In this document: positions 6,199 through 16,597 of the stretch, piece by piece | Numbering within the stretch: position 1 is the first letter of the stretch | Layout of the letters: each line of letters begins with the position of its first letter | Source: Microcystis panniformis FACHB-1757 | GTDB lineage: Bacteria > Cyanobacteriota > Cyanobacteriia > Cyanobacteriales > Microcystaceae | Assembly (NCBI RefSeq): GCF_001264245.1 | Contig: NZ_CP011339.1 | Location: forward strand, 124,001-188,000 | Length of the DNA: 64,000 bases | Direction: 5' to 3' | Notes under the pieces: model-generated | The model's database searches: none | What the model was told of the DNA's origin: nothing | What the model saw: only the letters and a program-made list of their open reading frames with translations | Made by a program: the position numbers and the translations under genes

Positions 6199-8162
6199 TT
6201 AATGTCTTAGGCCATAATTAAAACTCAATAACTTTAACCAGAGGCGAGGATTGTCTTTTTCTAGCCAGCTTTGCCAGTTTTTTAACCATTGGGGAAACCA
6301 GGGACCCAAAAGCAGATTTTTGACTCCATCAAGGCTAAAATCGAGATAGGAACCCAACCAGCGCATTAAATCCTGACTGCCGGCCATTTCTGCTATCCAT
6401 AACAGTAAAGTGGGGTTTTTTCTGGCCGCTTTAATTGCTAAACGGCTAAAGGTCAACCAATCGGTTTTATCCTTAATAAAGGTTTCGGAAACCTCCGGCG
6501 GTTCGTCGGCCAATAAACCGAAAAATGTGTTTAACATGGCGTTAATTCTTTGGGGGGTAAGGTTTTTCCCGTGGGAACCATCATTCCTTTAGAAAATAAC
6601 CAAGTTACCGCCACATTACTTTGATAGGCCCGCACGTTTTCTAGGTCTTTAGCTGTTAGTAAATCGTGTTTTAAGGCCGTATCCAAAAGATGGGTTAAGC
6701 GCTCTAAATTACGCACCAAAGAACCGAATCCAGTAAAGATTAAGGGTGATTGCAGGGAGGCGGCATCACCGATGGCTAAAATGCGATCAAAGGAGACAAT
6801 TCGATCTTTTTTTCCTGTGCTAAAATGCCCCGGTATATAACCAAAGGTGGGTTTTTTCCAAGTTAATTTTTCTGGGTCACACTGTCGATATTCGGGCAAA
6901 ATAGTAAAGAAATCTTCGTACATTTCTAACAGAGAACCGGGGTTATCGGGATGGACTTGATGATAGTGAAATAGATAAAAGGTTAATTCTTTTCCTTCCC
7001 CCGGAAATAATTCCCAAATTAATTGCCTACCTTTAGAAATATCGCCATGGGAATTTAAGACATCACCATAGTGAGAATCCCACACCACCGGATCGAATCC
7101 TTCTACTACTGCCCCCACCGTCGGACAGACACTATCAAAGGCACGCACTCCGTTTAATTGCCAAGCAATGGCAGAGGCGGAACCCATGGCATCAATCAAT
7201 AAACGGCCTTTTATCTGTTGAATTTCTCCACCATGATTAAGGGTGACAGTAACACTATTAGCGGTAATATCAGCCTTAATAAATTCCGTTTGATCGAGAA
7301 TTTTACCGCCATAGTACTGTATTTTTTTAGCGCAGGATTGCAGCAATTTATCGGAATTAATGGCGATATTTAAAACCGTGGGAGTATGGAGAATTTTGGC
7401 TTTCAGATGGGGGGGATTATTGCCATCAAAAAACTTATTAAAGCCATCGATGTATTCTTGGAAGATTAATTCCTCGAATTCTTCGGCGGTAAATAGGCCT
7501 AAATTAATTAAACTTTGAAACTCCGATCGAGAGATATTCCATTCCCGATTCATCCGTCCGAAAGGTAGTCTTTCTACTAAGAGGACTCGATAACCTAATT
7601 TGGCCATCTGTGCCGCATGAATTGCCCCCAAGGCACCACCAATATAAATTAAGTCGTAGGTGATGGGATGATTATTTTCCTCGCTGCTAGAGAAAATTAC
7701 CGGCTGCGGTTGTTGGGGATTTTTGGCACTGTCGCGCCAACGTTTTTCCCACCAGTACAAACGTTCTAAATCTGCCTCCCCTTGCGGCATTTTGCGGAAG
7801 TAGTGAACCGTTAGGGGATAGTCCGCTTCTAAATCTGTAAAAATTGAGTGATTTTTTTGATCGATATTTGGTAGCGTGTTATACTGCGGCGGAAAACGCT
7901 TTTGTAAAGCTCGATCGAGCTGCCGAGTCAGGGATGTTTCTTGATCATGCGATCGCTCACCCCAGCGGAAAACTTTTAAATAAGTAGTCCGTTGCAGCGT
8001 CCAGACAAAAATCGACAATTCGATCGCCTCCGATAAGCGCAATCTCACCCCGTTAGGTGTATTTGTCTTGACACCGTTTGCGGGTTGCCAATCGGATTGT
8101 AACCACTGACAAACGGCGATCAAGTCAGGAGTCGGAATTTCTCTGTAAAGTATTTCTTTCAT
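6199..8162 (-). CDS. cruA: Lycopene cyclase CruA, frameshifted near its C-terminus
   Basis: FAD-dependent cyclase that converts lycopene to beta-carotene in cyanobacteria lacking CrtL. The first frame (8162 to 6531, 543 codons) has the dinucleotide-binding YIGGALGAIHAAQMAKLGYR and the family-typical GRMNREWNISRSEFQSL, and ends in PPKELTPC-stop. The second frame (6537 to 6199) continues MLNTFFGLLADEPPEV to the C-terminus expected of CruA. One extra C in the C6 run (G6 at 6552-6557 on the given strand) would join them as LPPQRINAMLNTFF and give 654 residues, close to the CruA length. So it is either a one-base sequencing deletion or a real disruption. Confidence 0.8.
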
Positions 8163-8283
8163 CTTGATTTAGTTATTACACCCAAAAATCGTCTGATTAC
8201 GCTAGACTACACAAAAAGTTTTCTGAAAAAAGTTTAAAAAACTTTACATACCTAGATTAATACACAGCCTACCCCATCTGATT

Positions 8284-8526
8284 ATGAATTATCCCATCCC
8301 GACTACCCCCGAAGAAATTGCCGCCCTCCGACAGCGTCCCGTCGATGAGGAGATGATCGCTGCCGTGATTGCGGGAATTATTAGAATGGCCCGCGCTCAG
8401 GGTCAATCTCTCGATGATCTGACTGAAGAAATTCTCGCAGAAGACCCGATTTTAGATCAAGTGCAACGACGTTGGTTAAGTCAGCTTTTGACTAATGCTT
8501 GGCAAAATTTAGCTGGATGGGTGTAA
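8284..8526 (+). CDS. Conserved-looking 80-residue hypothetical protein
   Basis: 80 residues, MNYPIPTTPEEIAALRQRPV, largely helical, with an acidic middle (LDDLTEEILAEDP) and an aromatic C-terminus. Only seven bases separate it from the DUF2993 gene, so the two are probably cotranscribed. I do not recognise the family. Promoter region between this gene and cruA (8163-8283) is shared, the genes being divergent. Confidence 0.6.
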   Translation: MNYPIPTTPEEIAALRQRPVDEEMIAAVIAGIIRMARAQGQSLDDLTEEILAEDPILDQVQRRWLSQLLTNAWQNLAGWV

Positions 8527-8533
8527 TTGAGCG

Positions 8534-9349
8534 ATGGAATGGCTAACAATCACTCTCGCTAGTGTTTTGACCCTGTTAACTCCCGCAGGGGCAATTATTG
8601 ATACGGTTTTAGCCCATACCCTTCGCTCTCAAGTCCAAAAAGTGGAACAATTAGCCGTGAGGGTCGATAATACTCCCAATTATCAGGTTCTGCAAGGCAA
8701 AATCGATCGAGTTCGCATTTCTGCACGGGGAATTTATCCCCTTGCTGGTGTTCGCATTGAGAAGATCGAGCTAGAAACTGAGCCAATTAGCCTCGATTTG
8801 CGGCGATTACAGCAGAAAAACAGCAGTTTAGCCGCCGCACTGCGCCGACCAGCTGCGGGAGCTTTGCATCTTGTCCTCACGGAAACTAATGTTAATCAAG
8901 CTTTACAATCGGCAGCGGTCAAAGAACAAATTCAGACCCTGATTAATAATCTGATTCCCTCTAGGGAAGAATTTGGTAGCACAAAATATCAACTTAGTCA
9001 AGCAAATTTTAATTTTCTTAATAATAATCGAGTCACCCTCAGCCTGCAGCTAGAGACACAACGGCCAGACGAACCAGCATCCACCCTCAATCTGAGCTTA
9101 GAAGTGGGATTTAAGCTAGTGCAGGGGCGAAAAATCGAGCTTATTGACCCCACAGCCACTCTTAATGGTCGTCGCATCTCCTCGCGCCTTCTCAAGGGGT
9201 TTGCCGAGGGTATATCCACCCAGTTAGATTTAAAAAACTTCGAGAAACAAGGAATTATCGCCCGCCTTCTCCAATTGCAGATTGACGATGATAAGCTGAG
9301 TATAGCCGCCTTTGGCAGCATTGAACCTCGATCGGGGAACCCCAATTAA
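8534..9349 (+). CDS. DUF2993 (LmeA-like) lipid-binding protein
   Basis: 271 residues with an N-terminal hydrophobic segment (about 5-25). It has the DUF2993 pattern of amphipathic beta-strands (QVLQGKIDRVRISARGIYPL, VRIEKIELETEPISLDLRRL), an Asn/Gln-rich middle and a second similar half (RISSRLLKGFAEGIS, LLQLQIDDDKLSIAAFGSI). The family includes mycobacterial LmeA and is widespread in cyanobacteria, thought to bind phospholipids at the cell envelope. Function here is inferred from family only. Confidence 0.8.
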   Translation: MEWLTITLASVLTLLTPAGAIIDTVLAHTLRSQVQKVEQLAVRVDNTPNYQVLQGKIDRVRISARGIYPLAGVRIEKIELETEPISLDLRRLQQKNSSLAAALRRPAAGALHLVLTETNVNQALQSAAVKEQIQTLINNLIPSREEFGSTKYQLSQANFNFLNNNRVTLSLQLETQRPDEPASTLNLSLEVGFKLVQGRKIELIDPTATLNGRRISSRLLKGFAEGISTQLDLKNFEKQGIIARLLQLQIDDDKLSIAAFGSIEPRSGNPN

Positions 9350-9505
9350 ATTTAACGGTCAGAAAAGAGGAGATATTTCAGTGATCAGTGATCAGTAATC
9401 AGTAATCAGTGAAAAGAAAACGGCAATTTCTATTTCAGTGATCGGTAAAAAGTGAAAAGACACTGGGAAACTGCTATTTAATACTGCTCACTTAATACAT
9501 ACCAA

Positions 9506-9625
9506 TAACTGATAACTGATAACTGATAACTGATAACTGATAACTGATAACTGATAACTGATAACTGATAACTGATAACTGATAACTGATAACTGATAAC
9601 TGATAACTGATAACTGATAACTGAA
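9506..9625. repeat. Heptanucleotide tandem repeat (TAACTGA)n
   Basis: About 17 head-to-tail copies of TAACTGA end three bases before the ATG of the GerMN-domain gene at 9628. The 9350-9505 stretch before it holds looser ATCAGTG repeats and no gene. Such heptamers belong to the STRR repeats known from cyanobacteria. Because the array fills the usual position, no Shine-Dalgarno sequence is visible. Confidence 0.85.
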
Positions 9626-9627
9626 TT

Positions 9628-10307
9628 ATGCCTAGTTCTCGCTCTAGTGATAAAATCTCTTTGCCTTGGATAATTGGTATCGGCCTCGCTTTATTTACTG
9701 CTGGTGGGGCCACTGCTTGGTTTGCCGTCCATCACCTATCTTCCCCCCAGAAAACTAGCGAAAACCCGATTGAATCTCCCAGTCCGGCGCCGATAAGTCA
9801 ATCGCCAATTGTTGAACCGATTTCTCCCGGTCCAGTGAAGACAAGTCCGACAGCAACTCCTGCAGCTATTCCTGTTAGGGAAACTCGACAGGTTTATTGG
9901 TTAAAAGTGACCGATAGGGGTAATCAATTAGTCACCCAAGAAATTACCGTTCAAAAAGCGGATAGCGACGACCGAGAGTTAACAGCAGTATTGCAAACTC
10001 TATTAGCAGGTCCAAGTAATCCTCAGGATATGACTACTATTCCCCCGGGACTAAATTACTTGATTTAAAAGTAGATAAAACGGGAATTAAAGTTAATCTC
10101 TCGCGGGAGTTTGGCACTGATGATGGTCCTGATATGTTGATCGGTCGTTTGGCACAAATCATCTATACTACTACTACCGAGGATCCCAATGCCAAAGTCT
10201 GGATTCAAGTGGAAGGAAAACCCCTAGAATTATTAGGAGAAGGCCACGGTATTGAAGTTGCCCAACCGATGACTCGTAAGTTTTTTGAGGAGAATTATCA
10301 ATTGTAA
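9628..10307 (+). CDS. GerMN-domain protein, frameshifted
   Basis: The first frame (146 codons) has an N-terminal membrane anchor (LPWIIGIGLALFTAGG), a Pro/Ser-rich linker and the start of a GerMN domain (VYWLKVTDRGNQLVTQEI, ELTAVLQTLLAGPS), then stops at 10068. A second frame continues as KLLDLKVDKTGIKVNLSREF and ends FFEENYQL at 10307, which completes the domain. One base missing near 10050 (GGACTAAATTA for GGAACTAAATTA) explains the break; repair gives 226 residues. Cyanobacterial GerMN proteins are membrane-anchored with unknown ligands. Confidence 0.7.
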
Positions 10308-10351
10308 GTTGTCCGCGCATTTAAATTGTTTGTTGCGATAGCAAATTGAGG

Positions 10352-11413
10352 TTAACTAGGGGGATTACTGGGGGGATAGGGAAAAAGAATTGGATAGGGA
10401 AGTTTAATTCCTTCTTGCTGATATCGTCGGTGTAGGAGTTTAATAAATTCGTGTTTAATGGTGAGATGTTGAAAAAATTCTTCTTCTACCACCTTGAGAT
10501 AGACTGTTAGCACAATGCTATAGTAATCGAGTTTACCATAAAGAATCAAGGGTTTATAGTTACCGAGGTGAGGTTGCAATAACTGAGCGATTTCTTGCAT
10601 AACTTCTAGGGTAACTTTTTCGACTTTTTCTAAGTCACTATCGTAACTAATGCCCACTTCCACGGGAATCAGTAGGGAGTGATCTGGTAAACTATAGTTA
10701 CGGAAACTAGAAGAAATGATCTGAGCATTGGGAATGACCAAAAGATTATTGGTAATTTCTTCGATGACTGTGCATCTTAAATCCACATCTCGCACATAAC
10801 CAGCTTCTCCCGTTCTCAGTTCAATATAATCTCCCGGTCTAACTTTTTTAGAAGTGATAATATTAATCCCTGACATTAAATTAGCTAGGGTATTTTGGAG
10901 AGCTAAACCGAGGGAAACACCCCCAATACCAAAGGCAGTAAGCATCGGAGTTATCGAAATGCCAATCGAGCTTAAAATCAGCAAAAAACCGCAGCTAAAA
11001 ATCAGAACTTTGGCGAGAAATTCAAATAGGGAAGTTAGGGAAGAAATGCCATCATCTCCCGTGGTATAAACTCGTAATATTTCCACGGATAATTGAGCAA
11101 TAGCCCAAGTAGCCGAAGCTAAAAAAGCCACTAGCAGCAATTTTTGGCTCAGGAGAATCAGGGAGGGAAAGAGGGGAAGATTGGGAAGGGAGAGGGCAAT
11201 ATTTAACCCCAAAAGTCCGAACCAAAGTATGCTTAATCCACGAAGGGAACGTAAAACCCCTTCCGAGAAACGCAGGTTTTTTTCTCTGGCAATCGATAAA
11301 AGTTGACTGACAACGCGCTGTTCTACGAGCCATCCCAACAGCAGGAAACTGAGGATGATAGTGATAGGTAAGATAATATAGGGCCAATCTTCCAGTCTGG
11401 TTAATAGGTTCAT
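10352..11413 (-). CDS. MscS-family mechanosensitive channel
   Basis: 353 residues. Four hydrophobic helices precede the pore-lining Gly/Ala-rich stretch LTAFGIGGVSLGLALQNTL and the beta-domain motif RPGDYIELRTGEAGYVRDV, both diagnostic of MscS (about residues 160-220). The C-terminal cytoplasmic alpha/beta cage follows. It releases solutes on hypo-osmotic shock. Single gene, divergent from the cytochrome gene. Confidence 0.85.
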   Translation of the reverse strand: MNLLTRLEDWPYIILPITIILSFLLLGWLVEQRVVSQLLSIAREKNLRFSEGVLRSLRGLSILWFGLLGLNIALSLPNLPLFPSLILLSQKLLLVAFLASATWAIAQLSVEILRVYTTGDDGISSLTSLFEFLAKVLIFSCGFLLILSSIGISITPMLTAFGIGGVSLGLALQNTLANLMSGINIITSKKVRPGDYIELRTGEAGYVRDVDLRCTVIEEITNNLLVIPNAQIISSSFRNYSLPDHSLLIPVEVGISYDSDLEKVEKVTLEVMQEIAQLLQPHLGNYKPLILYGKLDYYSIVLTVYLKVVEEEFFQHLTIKHEFIKLLHRRYQQEGIKLPYPILFPYPPSNPPS

Positions 11414-11549
11414 TGCTAGAGGGTTAGAAAAAGATGCAGTTTTGTCTTATATTATTCTCCATTTGCCTATCTCTAGCAGGGGCGGTGGAATTTTCGGGCA
11501 AAAAGTTGCAAAATGTAAAGAGAAACTCACCTTTCCTTCGGCGGCCTTC

Positions 11550-11933
11550 GTGAATAGTCAGTTATTTAAACCAAAATTCGGGCTTTATCGACTCTTAATA
11601 GTTATAATCGTGGTTTTGTTGCTGATTAGCACCTTTTTAATCACCTTTCATCTGGCTAAGATGTCGGATCCTTACATTAAAGAGGTTTTATCCCTACAAG
11701 GTAATGTCAGTCGCGGTTACGAAATCTTTCAGATTAACTGCGCTGCTTGTCACGGTCAGTTTGCTGATGGCATCGTCGGACCGAGTTTAGAGGACGTTTC
11801 CCATCGCAAATCGAGAATTAGTCTGATTGAACAGGTAATTAGCGGTAAAACCCCGCCGATGCCCAAATTTCAGCCTGATACTCAAGCTATGGCCGATTTA
11901 TTGGTTTATTTAGAAAATCTTTCAAAAAACTGA
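11550..11933 (+). CDS. cytM: Cytochrome c, cytochrome cM-like
   Basis: From a GTG at 11550 the protein has about 128 residues: an N-terminal membrane helix (LLIVIIVVLLLISTFLITF), then a class I cytochrome c with CAACHG heme-binding motif, GPSLEDVSHRKS, and TPPMPKFQPDTQ supplying the distal Met ligand. The 'DPYI..V' start of the soluble part and 'VISGKTPPMP.FQP' strongly resemble cyanobacterial cytochrome cM. An upstream TTG at 11442 is in frame but gives an unlikely N-terminus. Located in thylakoid or plasma membrane facing the lumen or periplasm. Confidence 0.7.
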   Translation: MNSQLFKPKFGLYRLLIVIIVVLLLISTFLITFHLAKMSDPYIKEVLSLQGNVSRGYEIFQINCAACHGQFADGIVGPSLEDVSHRKSRISLIEQVISGKTPPMPKFQPDTQAMADLLVYLENLSKN

Positions 11934-12270
11934 CTTGAAAGAGGGTGTAGGGTGTAGGGTGTGGGGTGTAGGGAAGGAAACCTCTTTCATCTGTGGGGGT
12001 GAAAACTTTTTCATCGGGACTGACTCTTGGCTGAGATTGATGGTAAGCTAGGACGCGTTGAAACTGGGTGCAGAGTGGGAAGCGGGGGAAGTGGGGACGT
12101 GGGGACGTGGGAAGTGGGGGAATTTCAACTAAAACCCTAACACCCCCCGCAAAGCGCACGCAGTGACCACCCCAAAACCCAACCCCTGACCGACTGATAA
12201 ATTTTACTTATATAGAAAAATTTTGCTTATATTTGGGTACGCTAGTAGAGACACTTAACGATAAATACTT
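11934..12270. other. Gene-free G-rich intergenic region
   Basis: Holds short direct repeats of GGTGTAGG and GTGGGGAC type. It also holds a block (AAGGAAACCTCTTTCATC, GGTGAAAA) that recurs in reverse orientation near 55845-55880. No ORF with recognisable homology. The leader of the glycosyltransferase array lies at its AT-rich 3' end. Confidence 0.5.
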
Positions 12271-14412
12271 ATGTCTTGGCATTCCCAAGTTGAACCGGCA
12301 ATTATCCAAGGGGATTTCTGGCAAGTTAGCCAGTTTTATCAAGAATTGATAGAAAAAGAACCCTTAGAAATTAGTCATTATTGGTATTTAGGATTGGCCT
12401 ATCTTTTAGAAGCTAGGGAAGAAGAAGCACAAACCACATGGTTATTCGTCCTCAGTCAAGGGGATGAAGGGGAAATGACTGCGTGGACAGCAGATTTAGT
12501 CAATATTTTGGATGGGGAAGCGCGAAGACAATTAGAGTTAGGCAATTTAGAAACCAGTTGGTTAATTCGAGGACATATTCGCGAGATTAGTCACGATAAT
12601 ATTGATAATTTACTGCGGTTTATTTTATTAGCAATTAATTTGAATTATTTTGAAAAAGAGCAGTTAAAAACTTGGTTATTTGTCGATGTGTTAAAAACAA
12701 ATGATTTCCAGAGTCTCGAGTTAAGTTTATTAGCAGAAGTTTTAGAAAAATTTCTCGATTCTCAGATACCAGAAACCGTCCCCTACTTAGAGGCAATATT
12801 TCAATCTAACTGTCAGCGACAAACTTTTATCAAAGTAGTAGAAGCTAAATTACCTTCTCTAGGCATACCATTGGCTATTGATATTATTAATACTTGTTTA
12901 GCAGTAGAACCAGGGCAAATTTATCTGTTAGCTGAACTGTATCAATGTTATTTTTATAATCGAGATTTTGCTGCTGCTATGCAAGTAGCTAGTCAATTAA
13001 AAACAAGTTGTCAAGGGTTGCCTTCTCAAGCTGTAGCTGATTTTCTTGCTCTTTATGTCAAATTATTTAGTGGTAATTGGGTCGATATTAAGGCAGATGT
13101 TGAAGAATATACAGAATCCTTGCAAAAAACCATCGCTAATCGAGAATGTCCCAGATTACTTGATAAACCATCCCTAGCAATTTTATCCCCTCTAGTTTAC
13201 CTAGAAGATAACCCACGAAAAAACCGTTACATTAGTAATTGTGTTGGTCAACTTTTTCAGGGATATGTTTGCAATAATTATAAGGGTAATTCTCTTCACA
13301 AATCGACTATTAAAGATACCAATAAAGTTCTAAAAATTGGCTATATTGCCCATACTTTATATAATCATTCTATCGGATTGATCTCTAGATGGTTAATGAA
13401 GTATCATGACTATAACCAGTTTCATGTCTCTTTATACCTAGTATCTCAAAAAGAAGACCTTATCACTGAAAATAGTTTTAGAAATCAGGTAAATGCTTGC
13501 TATAATTTACAGATTGATCCTCTAATGATTGCTGAAAAAATCAGTCAAGATAATATTGATATTTTGGTAGATTTAGACAGCATCACTAATAACACAACTT
13601 GTCAAGTCATGGCACTAAAATCCGCACCAATACAAGTGACTTGGTTAGGTTTTGATGCGTCAGGAATTCCTGCAATTGATTACTATCTTGCTGATAATTA
13701 CGTTTTACCAGCAGATGCACAGGAATATTACCGAGAAAAAATTTGGCGCTTACCTAATTCCTATATTTGTGTGGATGGTGTCGAGGTTGCTTACCATTCT
13801 CTCCGAAGGGATGATTTAGGGATTCCAGAGGATGCAATTAATTACTTAACCGTACAAACGGGGGTAAAACGGAACCCTGAAACTATTCGACTTCAGCTAC
13901 AAGTTTTAAAGGCAGTTCCTAATAGTTATTTGAGTATTCAAGGGTTAAGTGATGCTAAATCAGTGGAAAAATTATTTTTCAAAGTTGCCGAGGAAGAAGG
14001 AATTAATTATGAGAGATTAAAAATCTTACCCCTCTATCCCACAGGAATTTATCGAGCAAATTTAAGGATAGCTGATGTGGTTTTAGATACCTATCCTTTT
14101 ACGGGAGGAATGACGACTTTAGATGTGCTGTGGATGGGGATTCCTTTAGTTACAAAAGTTGGTCAACAATGGTCATCGAGAAATAGTTATACTTTAATGG
14201 TTAATGCGGGAATTAGTGAGGGTATTGCTTGGAGTGATGAGGAGTATATCGACTGGGGGATTAAGTTAGGTAAGGATGAACAATTGAGACGCAAGGTTAT
14301 CGCTAAATTAGATGAATCTAGAAAAACTTCACCGATTTGGAATGCACGTCAGTTTACTAAAGATGTGGAAAGCGCCTATCGTCAAATGTGGCAAATCTAT
14401 TGTGAAAGTTAA
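12271..14412 (+). CDS. SPINDLY/OGT-type glycosyltransferase, array copy 1
   Basis: 713 residues: an N-terminal helical half with TPR-like segments (HYWYLGLAYLLEAREEEAQT) and a C-terminal GT41 catalytic half (KIGYIAHTLYNHSIGLISRW, DILVDLDSIT, VTWLGFDASGIPAIDYYLAD, ADVVLDTYPFTGGMTTLDV). GT41 enzymes transfer sugars from nucleotide sugars to Ser/Thr (O-GlcNAc or other). First of four tandem paralogues with 12-17 base gaps, so a single operon is likely. The last 800 bases are almost identical to those of copy 2. Confidence 0.8.
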   Translation: MSWHSQVEPAIIQGDFWQVSQFYQELIEKEPLEISHYWYLGLAYLLEAREEEAQTTWLFVLSQGDEGEMTAWTADLVNILDGEARRQLELGNLETSWLIRGHIREISHDNIDNLLRFILLAINLNYFEKEQLKTWLFVDVLKTNDFQSLELSLLAEVLEKFLDSQIPETVPYLEAIFQSNCQRQTFIKVVEAKLPSLGIPLAIDIINTCLAVEPGQIYLLAELYQCYFYNRDFAAAMQVASQLKTSCQGLPSQAVADFLALYVKLFSGNWVDIKADVEEYTESLQKTIANRECPRLLDKPSLAILSPLVYLEDNPRKNRYISNCVGQLFQGYVCNNYKGNSLHKSTIKDTNKVLKIGYIAHTLYNHSIGLISRWLMKYHDYNQFHVSLYLVSQKEDLITENSFRNQVNACYNLQIDPLMIAEKISQDNIDILVDLDSITNNTTCQVMALKSAPIQVTWLGFDASGIPAIDYYLADNYVLPADAQEYYREKIWRLPNSYICVDGVEVAYHSLRRDDLGIPEDAINYLTVQTGVKRNPETIRLQLQVLKAVPNSYLSIQGLSDAKSVEKLFFKVAEEEGINYERLKILPLYPTGIYRANLRIADVVLDTYPFTGGMTTLDVLWMGIPLVTKVGQQWSSRNSYTLMVNAGISEGIAWSDEEYIDWGIKLGKDEQLRRKVIAKLDESRKTSPIWNARQFTKDVESAYRQMWQIYCES

Positions 14413-14429
14413 TCAGGGAGAATTAAATC

Positions 14430-16580
14430 ATGTCTTGGCAAAATGAAGTTAAAACCGCTTTAGAAAACAATCAATACGATATTGTTAGTCAGTTTTACGA
14501 AGAACTGATAGAAAGAGAAACCACAGAAATTAGTTATTATTGGTATTTAGGATTATCCTATCTTTTGCAAGGAAGAGAAGAAGAAGCACAAGCTACTTGG
14601 TTATTTGTTTTCACTCAAGGAGAAGAACAGGAGGTGATGCTGTGGACAGTAGATTTAGTCAATATTTTGGATGGGGAAGCGCGAAGACAAGTTAAGCTAA
14701 AAAATTGGCAATTAAGCTGGGTAATTCGTCAGCATATCTACGAGATAAATCCAGATAACTTAGAAAATTTATTATATCTAGTGCTGTTAGAAATTAAGCT
14801 AGAATATTTTTATCCCCAAAAACTTAAAGATTGGCAAATAGTTAATTTAATTAGTTCGGACAAGTTAGAAACTTTCGATATAAATTTACTCCTACACACA
14901 ATCTATAAACTTCTAGATTGGCCAGCGCAAGAAGTTTTGGATATTATCATAACCCTTTTAAAAATAGACTCACAACAATCTGCAATATTGGAAATTATCG
15001 AACAACATATTGAAAAAATTTATTATACTGATAACACTAATGCTGTTATTTTGACTCTTAGCTGTCTAGATATTATACCCGATCACTTACAGCTTTTATA
15101 CAAAATTCGTCAATACTATATCGAGACTGGTAACTTTGATTTGGCCTTAGAAACTGCTAATAAAATCAAGAATTTATCCAATGATAAAGCTGCAAAACTG
15201 GATGGTATTTATCTGCTGCTATATACGGAACTTTTAGCAGGTAATTGGTTAAATATTGACAATAAAACCCAAGAATATTATCAAGCAATTCAAAATAATT
15301 TAGAGCGGTGTCAATGTCCCATGAGAAATCAAGCTGAGGTTATTTCTATAACTTTTCCCTTAGCTTATTTAAAAGATGACTTAGTAGGTAATCGCAGGTT
15401 AACTAATCAGTTAGCCAAACTTTTTCAAGAGGCAGTTAGAAAAAAAATTAATCAAGTTACTATCGAGTCTCAGAAACCTAAAGATGTCAATAAAAAACTA
15501 AACATTGGCTATATTGCCCATACTTTACGGCGACATTCCGTCGGGTTTTTAAGTCGCTGGTTAATTCATTATCATCAACGAGATAACTTTAATATTCATC
15601 TCTACCTAGTCAATCAAGTCGAGGATGATATTACAGAACAATGGTTTAAAAATAAGGTGGATAAGTATGATAATTTACCAGCAAACCACCAAATTATTGC
15701 CGAGAAAATTAATCAAGATAACATCGATATTTTAGTAGATTTAGATAGTATAACTAATGATGCCACCTGTCAAGTCATGGCACTAAAACCCGCACCAATA
15801 CAAGTGACTTGGTTAGGTTTTGATGCGTCAGGAATTCCCGCAATTGATTACTATCTTGCTGATAATTACGTTTTACCAGCAGATGCACAGGAATATTACC
15901 GAGAAAAAATTTGGCGCTTACCTAATTCCTATATTTGTGTGGATGGTGTCGAGGTTGCTTACCCCTCTCTCCGAAGGGATGATTTAGGGATTCCAGAGGA
16001 TGCAATTAATTACTTAACCGTACAAACGGGGGTAAAACGGAACCCTGAAACTATTCGACTTCAGCTACAAGTTTTAAAGGCAGTTCCTAATAGTTATTTG
16101 AGTATTCAAGGGTTAAGTGATGCTAAATCAGTGGAAAAATTATTTTTCAAAGTTGCCGAGGAAGAAGGAATTAATTATGAGAGATTAAAAATCTTACCCC
16201 TCTATCCCACAGGAATTTATCGAGCAAATTTAAGGATAGCTGATGTGGTTTTAGATACCTATCCTTTTACGGGAGGAATGACGACTTTAGATGTGCTGTG
16301 GATGGGGATTCCTTTAGTTACAAAAGTTGGTCAACAATGGTCATCGAGAAATAGTTATACTTTAATGGTTAATGCGGGAATTAGTGAGGGTATTGCTTGG
16401 AGTGATGAGGAGTATATCGACTGGGGGATTAAGTTAGGTAAGGATGAACAATTGAGACGCAAAGTTATCGCTAAATTAGATGAATCTAGACAAACTTCAC
16501 CGATTTGGAATGCACGTCAGTTTACTAAAGATGTGGAAAGCGCCTATCGTCAAATGTGGCAAATCTATTGTGAAAGTTAA
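14430..16580 (+). CDS. SPINDLY/OGT-type glycosyltransferase, array copy 2
   Basis: 716 residues with the same N-terminal TPR-like and C-terminal GT41 layout. Its C-terminal half matches copy 1 almost base for base from about codon 447 (15770 on), while its first 70 codons match copy 3. Only the middle is its own (for example DWPAQEVLDIIITLLK). His in IAHTLRRHSVGFLSRW lies at the position of the catalytic-site His of OGT. The leader TAATCAGGGAGAATTAAATC is repeated before copy 3. Confidence 0.8.
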   Translation: MSWQNEVKTALENNQYDIVSQFYEELIERETTEISYYWYLGLSYLLQGREEEAQATWLFVFTQGEEQEVMLWTVDLVNILDGEARRQVKLKNWQLSWVIRQHIYEINPDNLENLLYLVLLEIKLEYFYPQKLKDWQIVNLISSDKLETFDINLLLHTIYKLLDWPAQEVLDIIITLLKIDSQQSAILEIIEQHIEKIYYTDNTNAVILTLSCLDIIPDHLQLLYKIRQYYIETGNFDLALETANKIKNLSNDKAAKLDGIYLLLYTELLAGNWLNIDNKTQEYYQAIQNNLERCQCPMRNQAEVISITFPLAYLKDDLVGNRRLTNQLAKLFQEAVRKKINQVTIESQKPKDVNKKLNIGYIAHTLRRHSVGFLSRWLIHYHQRDNFNIHLYLVNQVEDDITEQWFKNKVDKYDNLPANHQIIAEKINQDNIDILVDLDSITNDATCQVMALKPAPIQVTWLGFDASGIPAIDYYLADNYVLPADAQEYYREKIWRLPNSYICVDGVEVAYPSLRRDDLGIPEDAINYLTVQTGVKRNPETIRLQLQVLKAVPNSYLSIQGLSDAKSVEKLFFKVAEEEGINYERLKILPLYPTGIYRANLRIADVVLDTYPFTGGMTTLDVLWMGIPLVTKVGQQWSSRNSYTLMVNAGISEGIAWSDEEYIDWGIKLGKDEQLRRKVIAKLDESRQTSPIWNARQFTKDVESAYRQMWQIYCES

Positions 16581-16597
16581 TCAGGGAGAATTAAATC

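Noticed and set aside
9492..9713. Minus-strand ORF with SVISYQL repeats
   Set aside because: Product of the TAACTGA heptamer array and antisense to the GerMN gene.
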